NCBI GenBank assembly: GCA_009192285.1 | Contig: WBVU01000010.1 | Span: 620,001-684,000 of the forward strand | Reading direction: 5' to 3' | DNA: 64,000 nt | Origin: Morchella semilibera | Taxonomy: Eukaryota > Ascomycota > Pezizomycetes > Pezizales > Morchellaceae | Shown: piece after piece, positions 45,540-56,676 of the stretch | Layout: every line of letters starts with the position of its first letter | Numbering within the stretch: the first letter of the stretch is position 1 | Notes under the pieces: model-generated | Told to the model about the DNA's origin: nothing | The model's database searches: none | Seen by the model: only the letters and a program-made list of their open reading frames with translations | Translations under genes and position numbers: made by a program

Positions 45540-46899
45540 GGAGACTCTTGAAGATTAAGCTAGATCACCCATGCTCTCCTGTAATCCCTGCCAATCTTCT
45601 GGCTGTCAGCATCTTGTCAAAGGCCCATAGAACGGTGGAGAGAGCTCTTACAGTATACTTATCAGGATCGCTTATAAAACGGTCATTCTCGAGGAGAAAG
45701 AACACCTTCTTACTCCTTGCCTCTGGCGTTTTCTCCTCGCTCAAGCCATACAAAAGATCCTTCGACATGCAGTCCTTTACTGTAAAAACAAGGTGCGATC
45801 TCACCCGCGAACAATTGATTTGAACCTAATGGAAGCAGTTAGCGAAGGCTCACTAAGCCCTCCGAAAGGCGCGCGAGGCACTCACGTCGCTCTTAGCTAA
45901 CTTAGTCATTGGTAGACTTGTATTAAAATGGTTGTCCGCCTCACTCTAAAACCGACAAACGTCAATACTAAGAGAATCAGCTTGAGGCCAAGGCTCCTTG
46001 AGCAATGTATAATGTCCGAGAAGGTATTCCGCATGCTTGATTACAGACTTGGCCTCTGCTGAGTTTTCATTAATGGAGTCAGGCTCTGGTGCTCCATACT
46101 GCGAAGGCATTGGCGTTCTATATGGAGATAGGGCTCTACGATATTGCTGTAGAGAGCTAGGCATGCGAAAGGGATGTGAATTTGAAGGTGTTGTCTCGTT
46201 CTCGCAGTCGAATTCTTGTCGCAAGGTGCTGCTGGTCCAGCAAAATGAGGAACTTGTGGAGGCAATGCTAGCCCTTTTGGAGGCTGCTCCAGCCTTCCGT
46301 GAAGTGTCCTGCCTTTGTGAATTCACGACATGACAGTTTCCGTGCTCTGTTATATCAGCGGTTTGACTGAGACAAGGGGGATTTGAATATCACATACCTG
46401 CATCATATTTACTGTAAAAGAAGAAGAAGCAATTGCTTCTGCCGCCAGTCCACTAGGTCTGCTTCGAGTGGCTGCAAGAGCCCTGCCGGAAGCCATAGGG
46501 GCCTAGGCCCCTTAGTGTTTTTCCAGCTTGCGACCCCCGGTTTGATGGTGGTCGTGGCAGTGCTCGTGATGGTGGTGGTGGTTGTGGTGGTTGTGGTGGG
46601 AATGGTGGGACTGGGGATATACTCTGTTCTGATAAAAGCATATGCTGGGGCGGTGGTACATTATCATCTCCTGGCTCCTCGTCCTCATAGTCATCCTCAT
46701 GGATTTGAACGTAGTCTTCCTCCTCTGGATGATCATCAAAATCACTCCAGGTTTTTGGTAGGCCCTGCAACACTCCGTTTACCAATATTACCCCGTCCAG
46801 AAACCTTTCTGGAGGGTTCGGGAAGCCATAGTAATCGGGGTCAGTATCTGGTTCTGTAGTACCGGAATTCCTACTGCTTGCAGCACTCAAAACACTCAT
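45540..46899 (-). pseudogene. Family U gene copy 2 (DUF6532-like outline)
   Basis: Minus-strand homologue of the gene at 36197-40778. Exon 1 starts at 46899 (MSVLSAASSRNSG; PDYYGFPNPPERFLDG; Asp/Glu-rich, then Pro-rich). A likely intron begins with GTATGTGA near 46398. Next come a Ser/Thr/Pro-rich stretch, YLLGHYTLLKEPWPQADSLS, an intron 45826-45885 (gtgagt...attag), SRVRSHLVFTVKDCMSKDL, YGLSEEKTPEARSKKVFFLL and ENDRFISDPDKYT, fading near 45560. The second intron is at the same position and phase as intron 37144-37199 of copy 1. Stops occur where Trp is expected (after LSIDVCRF and in exon 1 after CSHSKQT). Function unknown; DUF6532 resemblance is by memory of motif order only. Confidence 0.6.
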
Positions 46900-47626
46900 C
46901 GTCCCCCTTAGACTTTGTTAATGGAGGAGGAGATCGGGGCTTGCATGTCATTTCCTTTCTCAACGCTACGCTGTGGGGCGAAGATTAGGCAACCATCGTG
47001 TAAGCGAGGGTTGAGAGCGCGGCTAGAGATTAGCACGCTTTGGCGCCTTGGCGCCTTGGCGATGTTATGTCACGTGGCGCGTTTGATGATTCTTTGCTTT
47101 GTTTCCTTTCGTTCATCTCCACCTATCATCATCAATATACATCATCAGTTTTACATTTTCACGTTTCATCGGTTCGATCATAGTTTCGAGCATATGAGCA
47201 CTGTGAATAGGTGAACGAATCAAATAATCAAAATCATCATCACTAAAGCCTCTATCTAATCTAAACCTCCTTCTCTACCCAAAAACCTCCATTCTCGTGT
47301 CCGCAGCCACAACGCTTATTGATTTTTGCTCTCTGCGAAGCCATGATGGTGGTTTGTAAAGCTGGAAGAGCTTCATGAAGGCTCTGACCTCCACTATATA
47401 TGGTTCGATTCACACCATATCACCTTTTGCTTTTTCTCGGCAATTAGAGGTTTTTGGCGAGAAGCCTTCCGGACGGCTCGCTGAGACAAAATCAATTCTA
47501 TAACTAACCTAAATAAGATAACACAATACCCAAATAGGCAACCATACATTCCCAAACAGGCAAAATTGCAACTGCATCTCCAAAAAACAAAAAACAACTG
47601 CAGTCAACATCAAACCACTTAACAGG
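46900..47626. other. Spacer between family U copy 2 and family V copy 1
   Basis: Probably the promoter of the minus-strand U gene on the left side; no other gene is recognised. Confidence 0.4.
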
Positions 47627-47706
47627 CCTTCTAAGCTCTAATCAAGCCTTATGAGCTCTAATCAAGCCTTTTAAGCTCCAATCAAGCCTTTTAAGCCCCA
47701 ATCAAC
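47627..47706. repeat. 20-bp minisatellite, four units
   Basis: Four consecutive units of the consensus CCTTNTAAGCTCTAATCAAG, just beyond the 3' end of family V copy 1. Confidence 0.88.
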
Positions 47707-47726
47707 ACCCTTCAGGCCTTCTAAAC

Positions 47727-48950
47727 TCACACTAGGTCGCTAGAGTTCTCCTCGGAGATACGGTCGTTGGCATCTCCTCCTTCACCATTGGTGTGCCTAA
47801 ACAGGTGATTTCTCTCGGCCTGGGTCCAACTACATTCACGATCATAGTGACAAGACTCAAAAGTAATGGCATTTGGGTAGAGCCTTCTATAATGCTCATC
47901 GAGCCTTCTTCCAATCGCCACGTACCTCTCGGAACGCTCATGCACTACCGCCTGGACCATCTGGCACCCCTTATCAGTATGGGGCATGGAGATATTCAAA
48001 CCTGTTTGATCAACCTTATTCCTAAACATTAGCATTTTCTCCTCAACATTAAGCTCTATTCCATCAATGTCGCCCCTAGTAAGGTGCTGATATTTTTCTA
48101 GTGAAGGTGTTTGAGGCATTTGGGTAGGCCCAGTAACGATTGCCGAAGGCCTGTGAAGCACCGCACAGAGCCTTAAGGGTTTTGCCTCTGTGGTTTTGGG
48201 CCAACCTTCCAGCTCTTCAGGATCTCCGATCTGCACATATTCCAGATTTGGGGGATAGGGAGCCTGCCCCCGGGGGGCCGAATTGGACAACGCCCTGTAG
48301 AAGCCTTGGAAAGCCATTGCGGGGCTCCCTGGAGCCTCTAGTGGGGCTCGCTTCATTGCAAGTCTTTCTAAATCTTGCATAGACAACCCCTGAAGGATTT
48401 TAATAAAGGAAATAACCGATCCGGGCCTGTACCAATCATAGTGGTGGTCTATATCACTGTCGATGCCTGTAACCCTTTCTGAGTCAATAATATGTATGGT
48501 TATTACCAGCCTGTAGGGTATTCCCAAGGCCTGTCAGAACTCCGGTGTAGTCTGCAGTTCGTTTGTTTGGGCAGGAGATGCCTCGGAGGTGGGTGTATCT
48601 TTAACTTCATCATGTGCGCCCCCAAAAGCCCCACCTTAGCATTGGGCTGTCCTGTTTCTCTTCTGGGATAGATCGATAATGAGGCGGAGGAGGGCTGCTT
48701 GGATCTTTATAGAGTTCTCTGAAGCCTTTGCTGACCATGTGGTCTTTAGCGCCTTGATGGACCTGTGGTCCAAGCAAAATTGACATAGATTGTTGAATAA
48801 TTGTTCGCCCGAGGTGACCTTATTAACCCACTCTATTCTTACCATCTCGTCTGCAAGCTCACTACGGAGAGCCTTATAGATAACATCTTTTCCAGTCAAT
48901 TGTAGGATTCTTCGGCAGTCGTGGATTGTTGTGCACTTGTACGTAGCAGC
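47727..48950 (-). pseudogene. Family V gene copy 1, unknown protein
   Basis: One frame runs from about 48950 to 47727 (about 405 codons) with only two stops: TAA at 48636-48638 and TGA near 48528. The last 266 codons are fully open. Blocks: TTIHDCRRILQLTGKDVIYK, WVNKVTSGEQLFNNLCQFCL, LGIPYRLVITIHIIDSERVT, YDWYRPGSVISF, LSMQDLERLAMKRAPLEAPG, FYRALSNSAPRG, EAKPLRLCAVLHRPSAIV, and a C-terminal DEHYRRLYPNAITFESCHYD. A second copy at 63400-64000 shares the central blocks. No family is recognised. In both copies a stop precedes LGIP where Trp may have stood. The N-terminus is cut by a truncated E-type LTR at about 48957. Confidence 0.6.
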
Positions 48951-48956
48951 TGGTCG

Positions 48957-49179
48957 AAAGAAAAAAAGGAAAGACAAAGGGAATCCTAGCCCCTATATAT
49001 AGCGCTTCCTGCTATCAATTACTAATCCGTACCATGGAACCCTATAGAAACCAAAAGAAATACTATCGCTTCCCGCAACCGATCTTCTATACTAATCCCC
49101 GATCAATCCAACCCGACAAATCTCGATACAATTACCAATCACTCCTCCCATTCCCTAACGCCTAGACCACTCCGTGACA
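48957..49179 (-). repeat. Right LTR of element E (truncated)
   Basis: Sense begins TGTCACGGAGTGGTCTAGGC directly after a purine-rich tract (GAAGAGGGGG), as expected for a 3' LTR. It matches the first half of the LTR at 62916-63343 and is then lost at the junction with family V copy 1. Confidence 0.8.
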
Positions 49180-49181
49180 GA

Positions 49182-52100
49182 TTACCCCCTCTTCCAGGGC
49201 CTAGCTCCTGCTAGGCTGAGGCTTGCGTTGATATCGAGTATGAAACTCCCGGACCTTATCAGGGCATGCTCCGAATCCTCATCTGGTTGCCAAGGTGGGT
49301 TAGCGTATCTGACATAACGGGTTAAATACCATAGTCGCCCATTCCGGCGTCGAGAGTCCAAGACTGCATCTACCTCCCATTCCTCCTTGTCCTTGATCTC
49401 GACTGATGGGGGTGGCGGTTGAACTTGTCCAGGAACAGGGTCGGATGCGGCGAGAGAAGGAAGCGAAACATGAAATACCAGGTGGACTTCCATCGAAACG
49501 GGAAGGGCCAACTCATAGGCATAGGGACTAACAACCCTCTTAACCTCATATGGACCGATCTGTTTCCAGTACAGTTTCTTGGAGGGGCGCATAGTCTGGA
49601 GATTACGGGTAGATAGCCAGACTCGATCTCCAACGGCATATTTCGGACTAGGGGTGTGACGGGCATTGGCAGACTCCTCCTGGATTGCTTGGGAACGCTT
49701 CATTTCGGCACGCAGAAATTCAAAAACCTGTGACATATCTCGAGCCATACTATTGGCCCTATCCTCACTAATCATAGTTCCATGCACTAGAGGACCGAAG
49801 GACATCCGAGGATGTTTTCCAAAATTAGCTTGAAAGGGAGACATCTGGGTAGTTTCTGAGACGTGGTTATTGGACGCAAATTCAGCCAAGGGCAAGTAGC
49901 GACTCCAATCATCCTGTTGGTATAACACATAGGCCCACAGATATTGTTCCATAATAGCATTCATCCGCTCGATCTGGCCGTCTGTTTGAGGGTGGAAAGC
50001 CGTCGAATACCGAGGGGAAATCTCCAGACGGGAGCAAAGGGATTTCCAAAAGTCCGATGTAAACTGCGTTCCCCGATCCGAGACAATAGTCTCGGGCAAC
50101 CCATGCAATTTCCAAACATAGTCCACGAACAAATCAGCTAGAGTAGAGGCATTAGTTTCCTCGGTACAGGGTATCAAGTGGCGCATTTTCGTCAGGCGAT
50201 CGACTACCACAAGAATTGCATTAAACCCATTGCTTTCAGGAAGACTGGTTACAAAATCCATTGAAATATCCATCCAGGGGCTGATCGGGATCGGAAGTGG
50301 ACGAAGAACTCCTTGGAGACTATTCTGAGGCGCCTTGCTTTGTCGACAAAGATGACAATTTTGGACGTAGTGATCAACATACTTCCTCATGGTAGGCCAA
50401 TAGTACATACGGGACAAAGGTTCCAACGTTTTGGCACAGCCGGGGTGTCCTGCTGAGGGGGCATCGTGGTATTCCTGCAATAGGCAGAGTTTAAGATCAT
50501 CGACGGCGGGGACGTAGACCATATTTCGATACAAAAGGAAGCCCTCCGGGGACTCCGAGCATTTGTCCAGGGAAATCTCACGTGAGTGCCTTATATTCGT
50601 TTGGAGCATGGTTAAAACCTTACTAGGGAAGTCATCACTCTGATAAACCTGTGCAAATAAAACTGATAGGGGTACGATCTTTTCAGCGGATTCATTTGCA
50701 AAAGAACCCGCTAACAAACCTAGCTTTCCCTCTAGTTCCAAATTTTCTTGCTTCAAAATTATCTGGCTCTGGTGTCTCAGACGTTCATCCCCCTTTTTAG
50801 GGAGGTCTCCTGACCTTCTGGTTAAAGCATCTGGTTTTCCTCCTTGTTTTCCTGGTCGAAACTGAATAACGTAATCAAAACGAGAGAGATATTCGGACCA
50901 TCAAGCTTGGCGGCGGTTCAAGTCTCTCTTGGTCATAAAGTACTCGAGGTTCTTGTGGTCCGATAGGACTGTAATAGGAAATCATGCGCCCTCCAAGTAA
51001 TATCACCATTCCTCAAACGCGCGAATAATTGCCAAAAGTTCCTTGTAATAAATCTCGTAATTGCACTCCGCTGGGGAGTGTTTTCCAGAGAAGAAGGCAA
51101 CAGGATGTAGAATGCCCTCATCGTCATGTTGGGACAGAATTGCAGCCGAGACATAGTCACTTGCATCGGTTTACACAATAATCTTCCGATCCGGGTCGAA
51201 ATGCCTAAGAATTGGTGCCGAGGTAAATGCTTCCTTCAGGTCCGTGAATGCCTTATCCGCTTGAGGTGACCATAGAAATTTTACCTTCTTTTTGGTCAAT
51301 GCCGTGAGGGGGGATACCACCTTACTGTAGCCATAAATAAAGAGCCGATAAAAATTCGCAAATCCTAAGTACTGCACATCCTTAAGATCTTTCGGAGTTT
51401 CCCACTCACTGACCGCTGAGACCTTTTCAGGATCTATGCCAATACCGTCGGGGGAAATAATCATGCCTAGGTACTTCGTCTTTTGAACATAAAACTCGCA
51501 CTTCTCGGGTTTCAAATGCACATCGTTCTGTTCCAGAATTTCCATAATTTTCTGGAGGTGTTCCTTATGTTGCTCCATATTATCGGAGTATATGAGGATG
51601 TCGTCCAAATAGGCCGTGCAAAAATCATCGGGATAGGGACGTAGGAGATCATTTACCCAGTGTTGAAAAGCGGCTGGAGCATTCGTAAGCCCAAAGGGCA
51701 TGACCTGATATTCGAAGTGGCCTTGTCGAGTCCTAAAAGCTGTTTTCCACTCATCTCCATCCTTGATCCGGAGCTGGTGATAGCCCAATCAAAGATCGAG
51801 TTTGGTATAGTACTTGGCCTTGGCAATCCGAGTCAGGGTTTCCGAAAGTAGGGGCAACGGATGGCGATTCTTTATCGTAATCTCATTTAGGCCACAGTAG
51901 TCAACACAGAGGCGAAGGGACCCATCAACCTTTTTGACACACAAAATCGGGCACCGGCGGGAGATTTGGAAAAACAAATAAAGCCCTTCGATAAATTCTC
52001 CGTGATATAATCTCGGAGTGCCTGGAACTCATTCCTGGACATATTATACATTGGCTTGAAGGGAGGTTGTTTCCCATCTTCAAGGACAATGGCAAGGTCA

Positions 52101-52795
52101 TGAGAGCGATGGGGCGGCAAAATAGAAGCCGAGGATTCCAGAAACATTTTACCGAATCTGTGAAGCTCAACTGGGACGTTGGCAAGATGAGGGCCTGTGG
52201 ATGCAAGAGCATCATCGATCATCCGTAGCGAAGTGTATAGGGGCCCGTTCCCTTGCTTGCGTGTTAAGCGGCGAAAGGGGTGGGCGCCAATGGCGGCAAC
52301 ATGGATCGGAGCATGGGCAGGGACGGCCTTGGAGGTAATTCCTTGGGCCACAACAGGCTGACCAAGGGGGGAGCATTGGCGGAGGCAGGACGGTGACAAA
52401 AAGAGAACCTGATTTTGTCGAGGCCGGAGAGTAACATCATGGTGTTTCATCCATGGCAGTCCCAGCACGATTGGGTAGTCCCCTAACTTTGTTACAAAGA
52501 AAGGAGCATATTCGCGATGTCCATTAATAACCAATTCCAGTCTAACGATGTGGGTAATCTGGCCGGACTCGATGAGTCTGCCATCTATGACTGTCAGGGC
52601 GCGGGGTCTCCGGAGGGGTATAAGAACAAAGCCATGGAATTTGGCAAAGGCAGCATCTATAAACGCATACCCAGAGGCCCCGGTATCAATCAGAGCGTGG
52701 AATTGGGCCGGGGGAGAGGAGCTCTGGGAAATCGTACATGCAATGACCAACTGATCATCAGTCAAGCCTTCCTCTGAACTGGGAATGGCGGACAT
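49182..52795 (-). pseudogene. pol region of element E (fossil)
   Basis: Protease (DTGASG-type box near 52680), reverse transcriptase (about 52150-51300, YLDDILIYS box near 51600), RNase H (about 51180-50800), integrase (about 50600-49800) and a C-terminal chromodomain-like segment (near 49370-49260), which places it among chromoviruses. Long frames survive, but it is broken in roughly four places. Confidence 0.88.
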
Positions 52796-52961
52796 CGTGA
52801 AAACTGGTACGGGTGCCAGGGCAGAAATCGGAGTGATAGCAACAGGAGGTACTGTATCAAGTGGCGGGGCAGGCCCCTCTGGTATGCCAGTATTTACCAG
52901 AGAGGCTGACCTTTTAACTGCTGGTCCGGGGTCATTTGGGCAACTGGTTCACGGCGCCAGT

Positions 52962-53290
52962 TGTCAAGGGTTCTCAAGGAGGGGAGTGGCGAGGTGGCTT
53001 CGTTCCACAGGGCACGAGTTATTGCAGCGATACAACACAAGTGCGAGGGAAGTATAAGAGAAGAATTAAATGGACAGCGATAGTCACTAAAGAATTAGGG
53101 ACTATAAAGTGTATTGAGTACTAGTTACAGAAGACGTTGCGTAGAGAAGAAAGGAAAAGAAAGAAAATACAGAAGTAGGCACGCCGGCCTTCCTTATATA
53201 CCCAACACTCCATCGCCAAGCCTGACTCATACCCTCGCGTAACCCCGACTATAACTCACTTCTTTTGTGCGACAGAAACCCATAGAACTA
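52962..53290 (-). repeat. LTR-like block, family F, followed by a TGGCGCC primer-site-like motif
   Basis: In sense it holds TTCTATGGGTTTC, two TGAGTCA motifs, a TATATAAG box (about 53193-53201) and an end CCTTGACA. Next follows ACTGGCGCCGTGAACC, resembling a tRNA primer-binding site. It lies between gag fragments and pol of element E, so either it is an inserted or recombined LTR, or E is a mosaic. The left boundary is approximate. Confidence 0.5.
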
Positions 53291-53407
53291 TCTTGACTCA
53301 TATCCTCCTCCTAGCGCACAATAATCCCAGCCCCGCCAATACTTCCAGTCCTCCGAACCTAGCGTATCCATGAAAAGGGTACGAGGATCCTGGGAACGAG
53401 AGGCAAG

Positions 53408-54426
53408 TGTTACGGGCATGAGAAAAGGAACCCGAAGACTGAAAGAGGAGGACCCTCCCCACGCTACTACGCTGCTAAAAGTCTCTATGTCCCACTGGGC
53501 GCGCCAGAGAGGCACGGTGTTGCCAGTATGGAGCCCAGTGCGGAGTTGCGGAATCCCTAGTTAACGAACCTGTTTTCGACCCCTGAAATAACCCCCGGAG
53601 CATCAAAGCGCTGGCACAGTCGCTCAGGACACCGGTGGGTATATGAGGGGGCAACAGTGCGAGTTTGGAATCAATCGGACCATATTTGATTGAATGGCGA
53701 AGGTCGTAAGGAAGCTCACACTGGTGGCACCTCTGGGGAAGGTAAGACTACCCAACTCCTCCGGTACCGATCTTTAGCAGTCCTAATGTTGAGCTATGCT
53801 CCTTGGTGATAGGTAACGATGTCGGGAAAGAGTTGGCGAGCGAAGTCGAGCCCGGTACCGGGATGTTATCAGGTAGGCTAACTTCGAGAAACTCCTCATG
53901 ACCACTGATGAAGGCTGAGTGCATGCAGCAAACGGGTTGTTATCTATAAACGGGATAGAGCGTGAGGGATTTTTTGGGATTAGGGATCAGGGGTATTTTA
54001 GATGGTGGGATAGATTTGGCGTTTGGTTGTCTTGGCGTATTTTTAGGGTCTTCGGGGTTTCGCACTTGTTGTTTGTATTCATAATGTTTAGTCCGCGTGA
54101 CATTCGCGCGGGATATAAATACTGTGTCATTCTCCGACTTGGTTGAAATCATCAGCGACGAAGAAAGAGTCTTATCGATATTATTACTATTACTATACGC
54201 TTTATACTTTGCCTTCAAAGAATTGTCAAGTGACCGGGAAACTCCACCTCGAACCATCTTCGTACTTCAGAACCCTTTGCATACTGAAAGGACTAGCATC
54301 GAACGATCGAGACTCTAGGCTGTTTAAGACTGAGGAGACCTTGTTCCTTACTGCCTCTGCGGTTATCGTTTCAAACTCTAAGCTCTTTACTTGACTACTC
54401 GGGTTGCTTGGTGCGACACCCTAATA
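53408..54426 (+). repeat. Solo LTR, family B (copy 3), inside gag of element E
   Basis: 1019 bp, TGTTACGGGCATGAG...GACACCCTAATA, with a perfect 5-bp duplication GCAAG at 53403-53407 and 54427-54431. It confirms the family B termini. Confidence 0.93.
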
Positions 54427-54431
54427 GCAAG

Positions 54432-54759
54432 GTAGCGGGTCTTAGTGCGGGAAGTAGGGGCAGGAGTGGACATGGCGGTGAGATCTTCTTTGAGCTCCTT
54501 CGTGTAGGTTTCCCAAGTGATGAGGTCTTCAAGAAGAACCTCACCATTGGCGCTGGCGATTTCTAGACGGCAGGCGGTGGCGGTAAACTGGAACTCGGAT
54601 TCTTCCAAGTCTTGTTCGAGGTCGGCGATTTCCAGGATCAGGGCTTCGCAGTTTGACAGGGTAGTGGCGGTGATGTGGCGAGAAGTTTCGAGCTCAGTGA
54701 TGGCTTCCCTGAGCTCAGCCTTGACCGAGTTGAGGTCGGCGACGACCTCATCGTAGGCA
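54432..54759 (-). pseudogene. gag fragment of element E
   Basis: Minus-strand coiled-coil-like gag sequence lying between the family B solo LTR and the family A LTR; it belongs to the fossil whose gag start is at 62804. Fragment only. Confidence 0.7.
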
Positions 54760-54990
54760 GAATCTGTCCCGGCGTCTTGGCAGTGGTCCCAGGGGTTTGG
54801 TAGTCGAAGCGCTATTTTGACTGTTTGGGAATGGTTAAGCGAAGAAGAGGTATGCTAAAGGAGGTTGTCGTCATTTAGTTCTAGGAGGTTCGATGGCGTG
54901 ATGGATTTGTAATGTAAATAGCGGAGATGGTGGGGAGGAATGTGAGGTGTAGATGTGACGGGTTTCTGTGGGTTTCTATGAACTGATGTA

Positions 54991-54997
54991 TGAGTCA
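54991..54997 (+). promoter_or_regulatory. TGAGTCA site in LTR A
   Basis: Consensus of Gcn4/AP-1-type bZIP factors, 30 bp before GTTAAATAGC (TATA-like) and just after TTTCTATGGGTTTCTATG-type sequence. The same arrangement is in most family A LTRs (for instance 21328-21973 and 23455-23901). The binding is inferred. Confidence 0.5.
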
Positions 54998-55257
54998 TAG
55001 CGGACTGGTGGAGGGGAAGTGTTAAATAGCGGGGTTAGTATCACGGCTCCGCCTCCTGCACCTCGCCCTCCACCAAGGCGTCTTCGGAACAGGGTTGTCG
55101 GATAGTATCGGTCGATGTCGGAAGTAGAATGAGAGATTAGGAAGGAGCTCGGGTAATGGAATGTAAGCGCTAGGAAGGATTGGGTAGTAACGGATAGAAT
55201 TGGGGTTATTAGGAATAGTATGGGTGGTACGGGAGTGTAGTAGTTTCTATGGGATTC

Positions 55258-56361
55258 TGTTACGGGCATAAGAAAACCGAAGACTGCAAGAGGAGGACCC
55301 TCCCACGCTACTACGCTGCTAAAAGTCTCTATGTCCCACTGGGCGCGCCAGAGAGGCACGGTGTTGCCAGTATGGAGCCCAGTGCGGAGTTGCAGAATCC
55401 CTAGTTAACGAACCTGTTTTCGACCCATGAAATAACCCCCGGAGCGTCAAAGCGCCGGCTCAGTCGCTCAGGACACCGGTGGGTATATGAGGGGGCAACA
55501 GTGCGAGTTTGGAGTCAATCGGACCATANNNNNNNNNNNNNNNNNNNNNNNNNNNNNNNNNNNNNNNNNNNNNNNNNNNNNNNNNNNNNNNNNNNNNNNN
55601 NNNNNNNNNNNNNNNNNNNNNNNNNNNNNNNNNNNNNNNNNNNNNNNNNNNNNNNNNNNNNNNNNNNNNNNNNNNNNNNNNNNNNNNNNNNNNNNNNNNN
55701 NNNNNNNNNNNNNNNNNNNNNNNNNNNNNNNNNATGCTCCTTGGTGATAGGTAACGATGTCGGGAAAGAGTTGGCGAGCGGAGTCGAGCCCGGTACCGGG
55801 ATGTTATCAGGTAGGCTAACTTCGAAGACTCCTCATGATCACTGTTGAAGGCTGAGTGCATGCAGCGACGGGTTGTTATCTATTAAGGGAATAGAGCGTG
55901 AGGGATTTTTTGGGATTAGAGAGCAGGGGTATTTTAGATGGTGGGATAGTTTTGGCGTTTGGTTGTCTTGGCGTATTTTCAGGGTCTTCGGGGTTTCGCA
56001 CTGGATGTTTGTAGTTATAATGTTTAGTCCGCGTGACATTTGCGCGGGATATAAATACTGTGTCATTCTCCTACTTTGTTGAAATCATCAGCGACGAAGA
56101 AAGAGTCTTATCGATATAATTACTATTACTTACGCTTTATACTTTACAATCGAAAACCTTTCGAGTGACTTGAAAACTCCACCTCGAACCATCTTCGTAT
56201 TTCAGGACCATTTTCATACTGAAAGGACTAGCATCGAGCGATCGAGACTCTAGGCGGGTTAAGACTGAGGAGACCTTGTTCCTTACTGCCTTTGCGGTTA
56301 GCGTTTCAAACTCTAAGCTCTTTACTTGACTAATCGGGTTGCTTGGTGTGACACCCTAATA
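55258..56361 (+). repeat. Solo LTR, family B (copy 4), inside the left LTR of element C
   Basis: TGTTACGGGCATAAG...GACACCCTAATA with a perfect 5-bp duplication GATTC at 55253-55257 and 56362-56366. It includes the assembly gap, so the true length is uncertain. It is the youngest layer of the nest. Confidence 0.92.
55529..55733. other. Assembly gap (205 N)
   Basis: A run of N inside the family B solo LTR. The near-identical copy 145 kb-scale repeats aside, the neighbouring copy at 53408-54426 is the likely reason assembly failed here; the gap therefore hides LTR sequence only, by inference. Confidence 0.9.
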
Positions 56362-56676
56362 GATTCTATGGTATGAGTCATTGGTGTGGGGGGATAGTTG
56401 TATATATAGTGTTTGTCCTTTCCTATGTTTCTGCCTCTCTAGGCAACGTCTTCTTTCTGTTAGCAATACATTACTTTGGCTTCGGCCCTTCTGTTCCCAC
56501 CTCGTCCCCGAACCCGAACCTGAACCTGAATCTAAACCTGAACCTGCCTCGCCTTGGGTATATCCTGAGCCGATCCCGTCCTGCCTCTGTTCCTGAAATC
56601 TACCCCGCCTCGTCCCTGAGTTCGACCCAGCCCCGTTAGAGTACGTTGCCTCTTCTTTTGGCTCCCGATATACACT

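Larger units (their letters stand above)
55039..56639 (+). repeat. Left LTR of element C, split by a family B solo LTR
   Basis: Parts 55039-55257 and 56367-56639 correspond to the two halves of the right LTR. Termini are TATCACGGCTCC and CCCGTTAGA. The second half includes TGAGTCA, a TATATATA box near 56401 and a GAACCT-type hexanucleotide repeat (56511-56550). Confidence 0.9.

Noticed and set aside
47627-47706. Short repeats as a possible CRISPR array
   Set aside because: Units are contiguous without spacers, and the genome is eukaryotic.
55460-55861. Frames of 81-133 codons containing runs of X
   Set aside because: Artefacts of the N gap.
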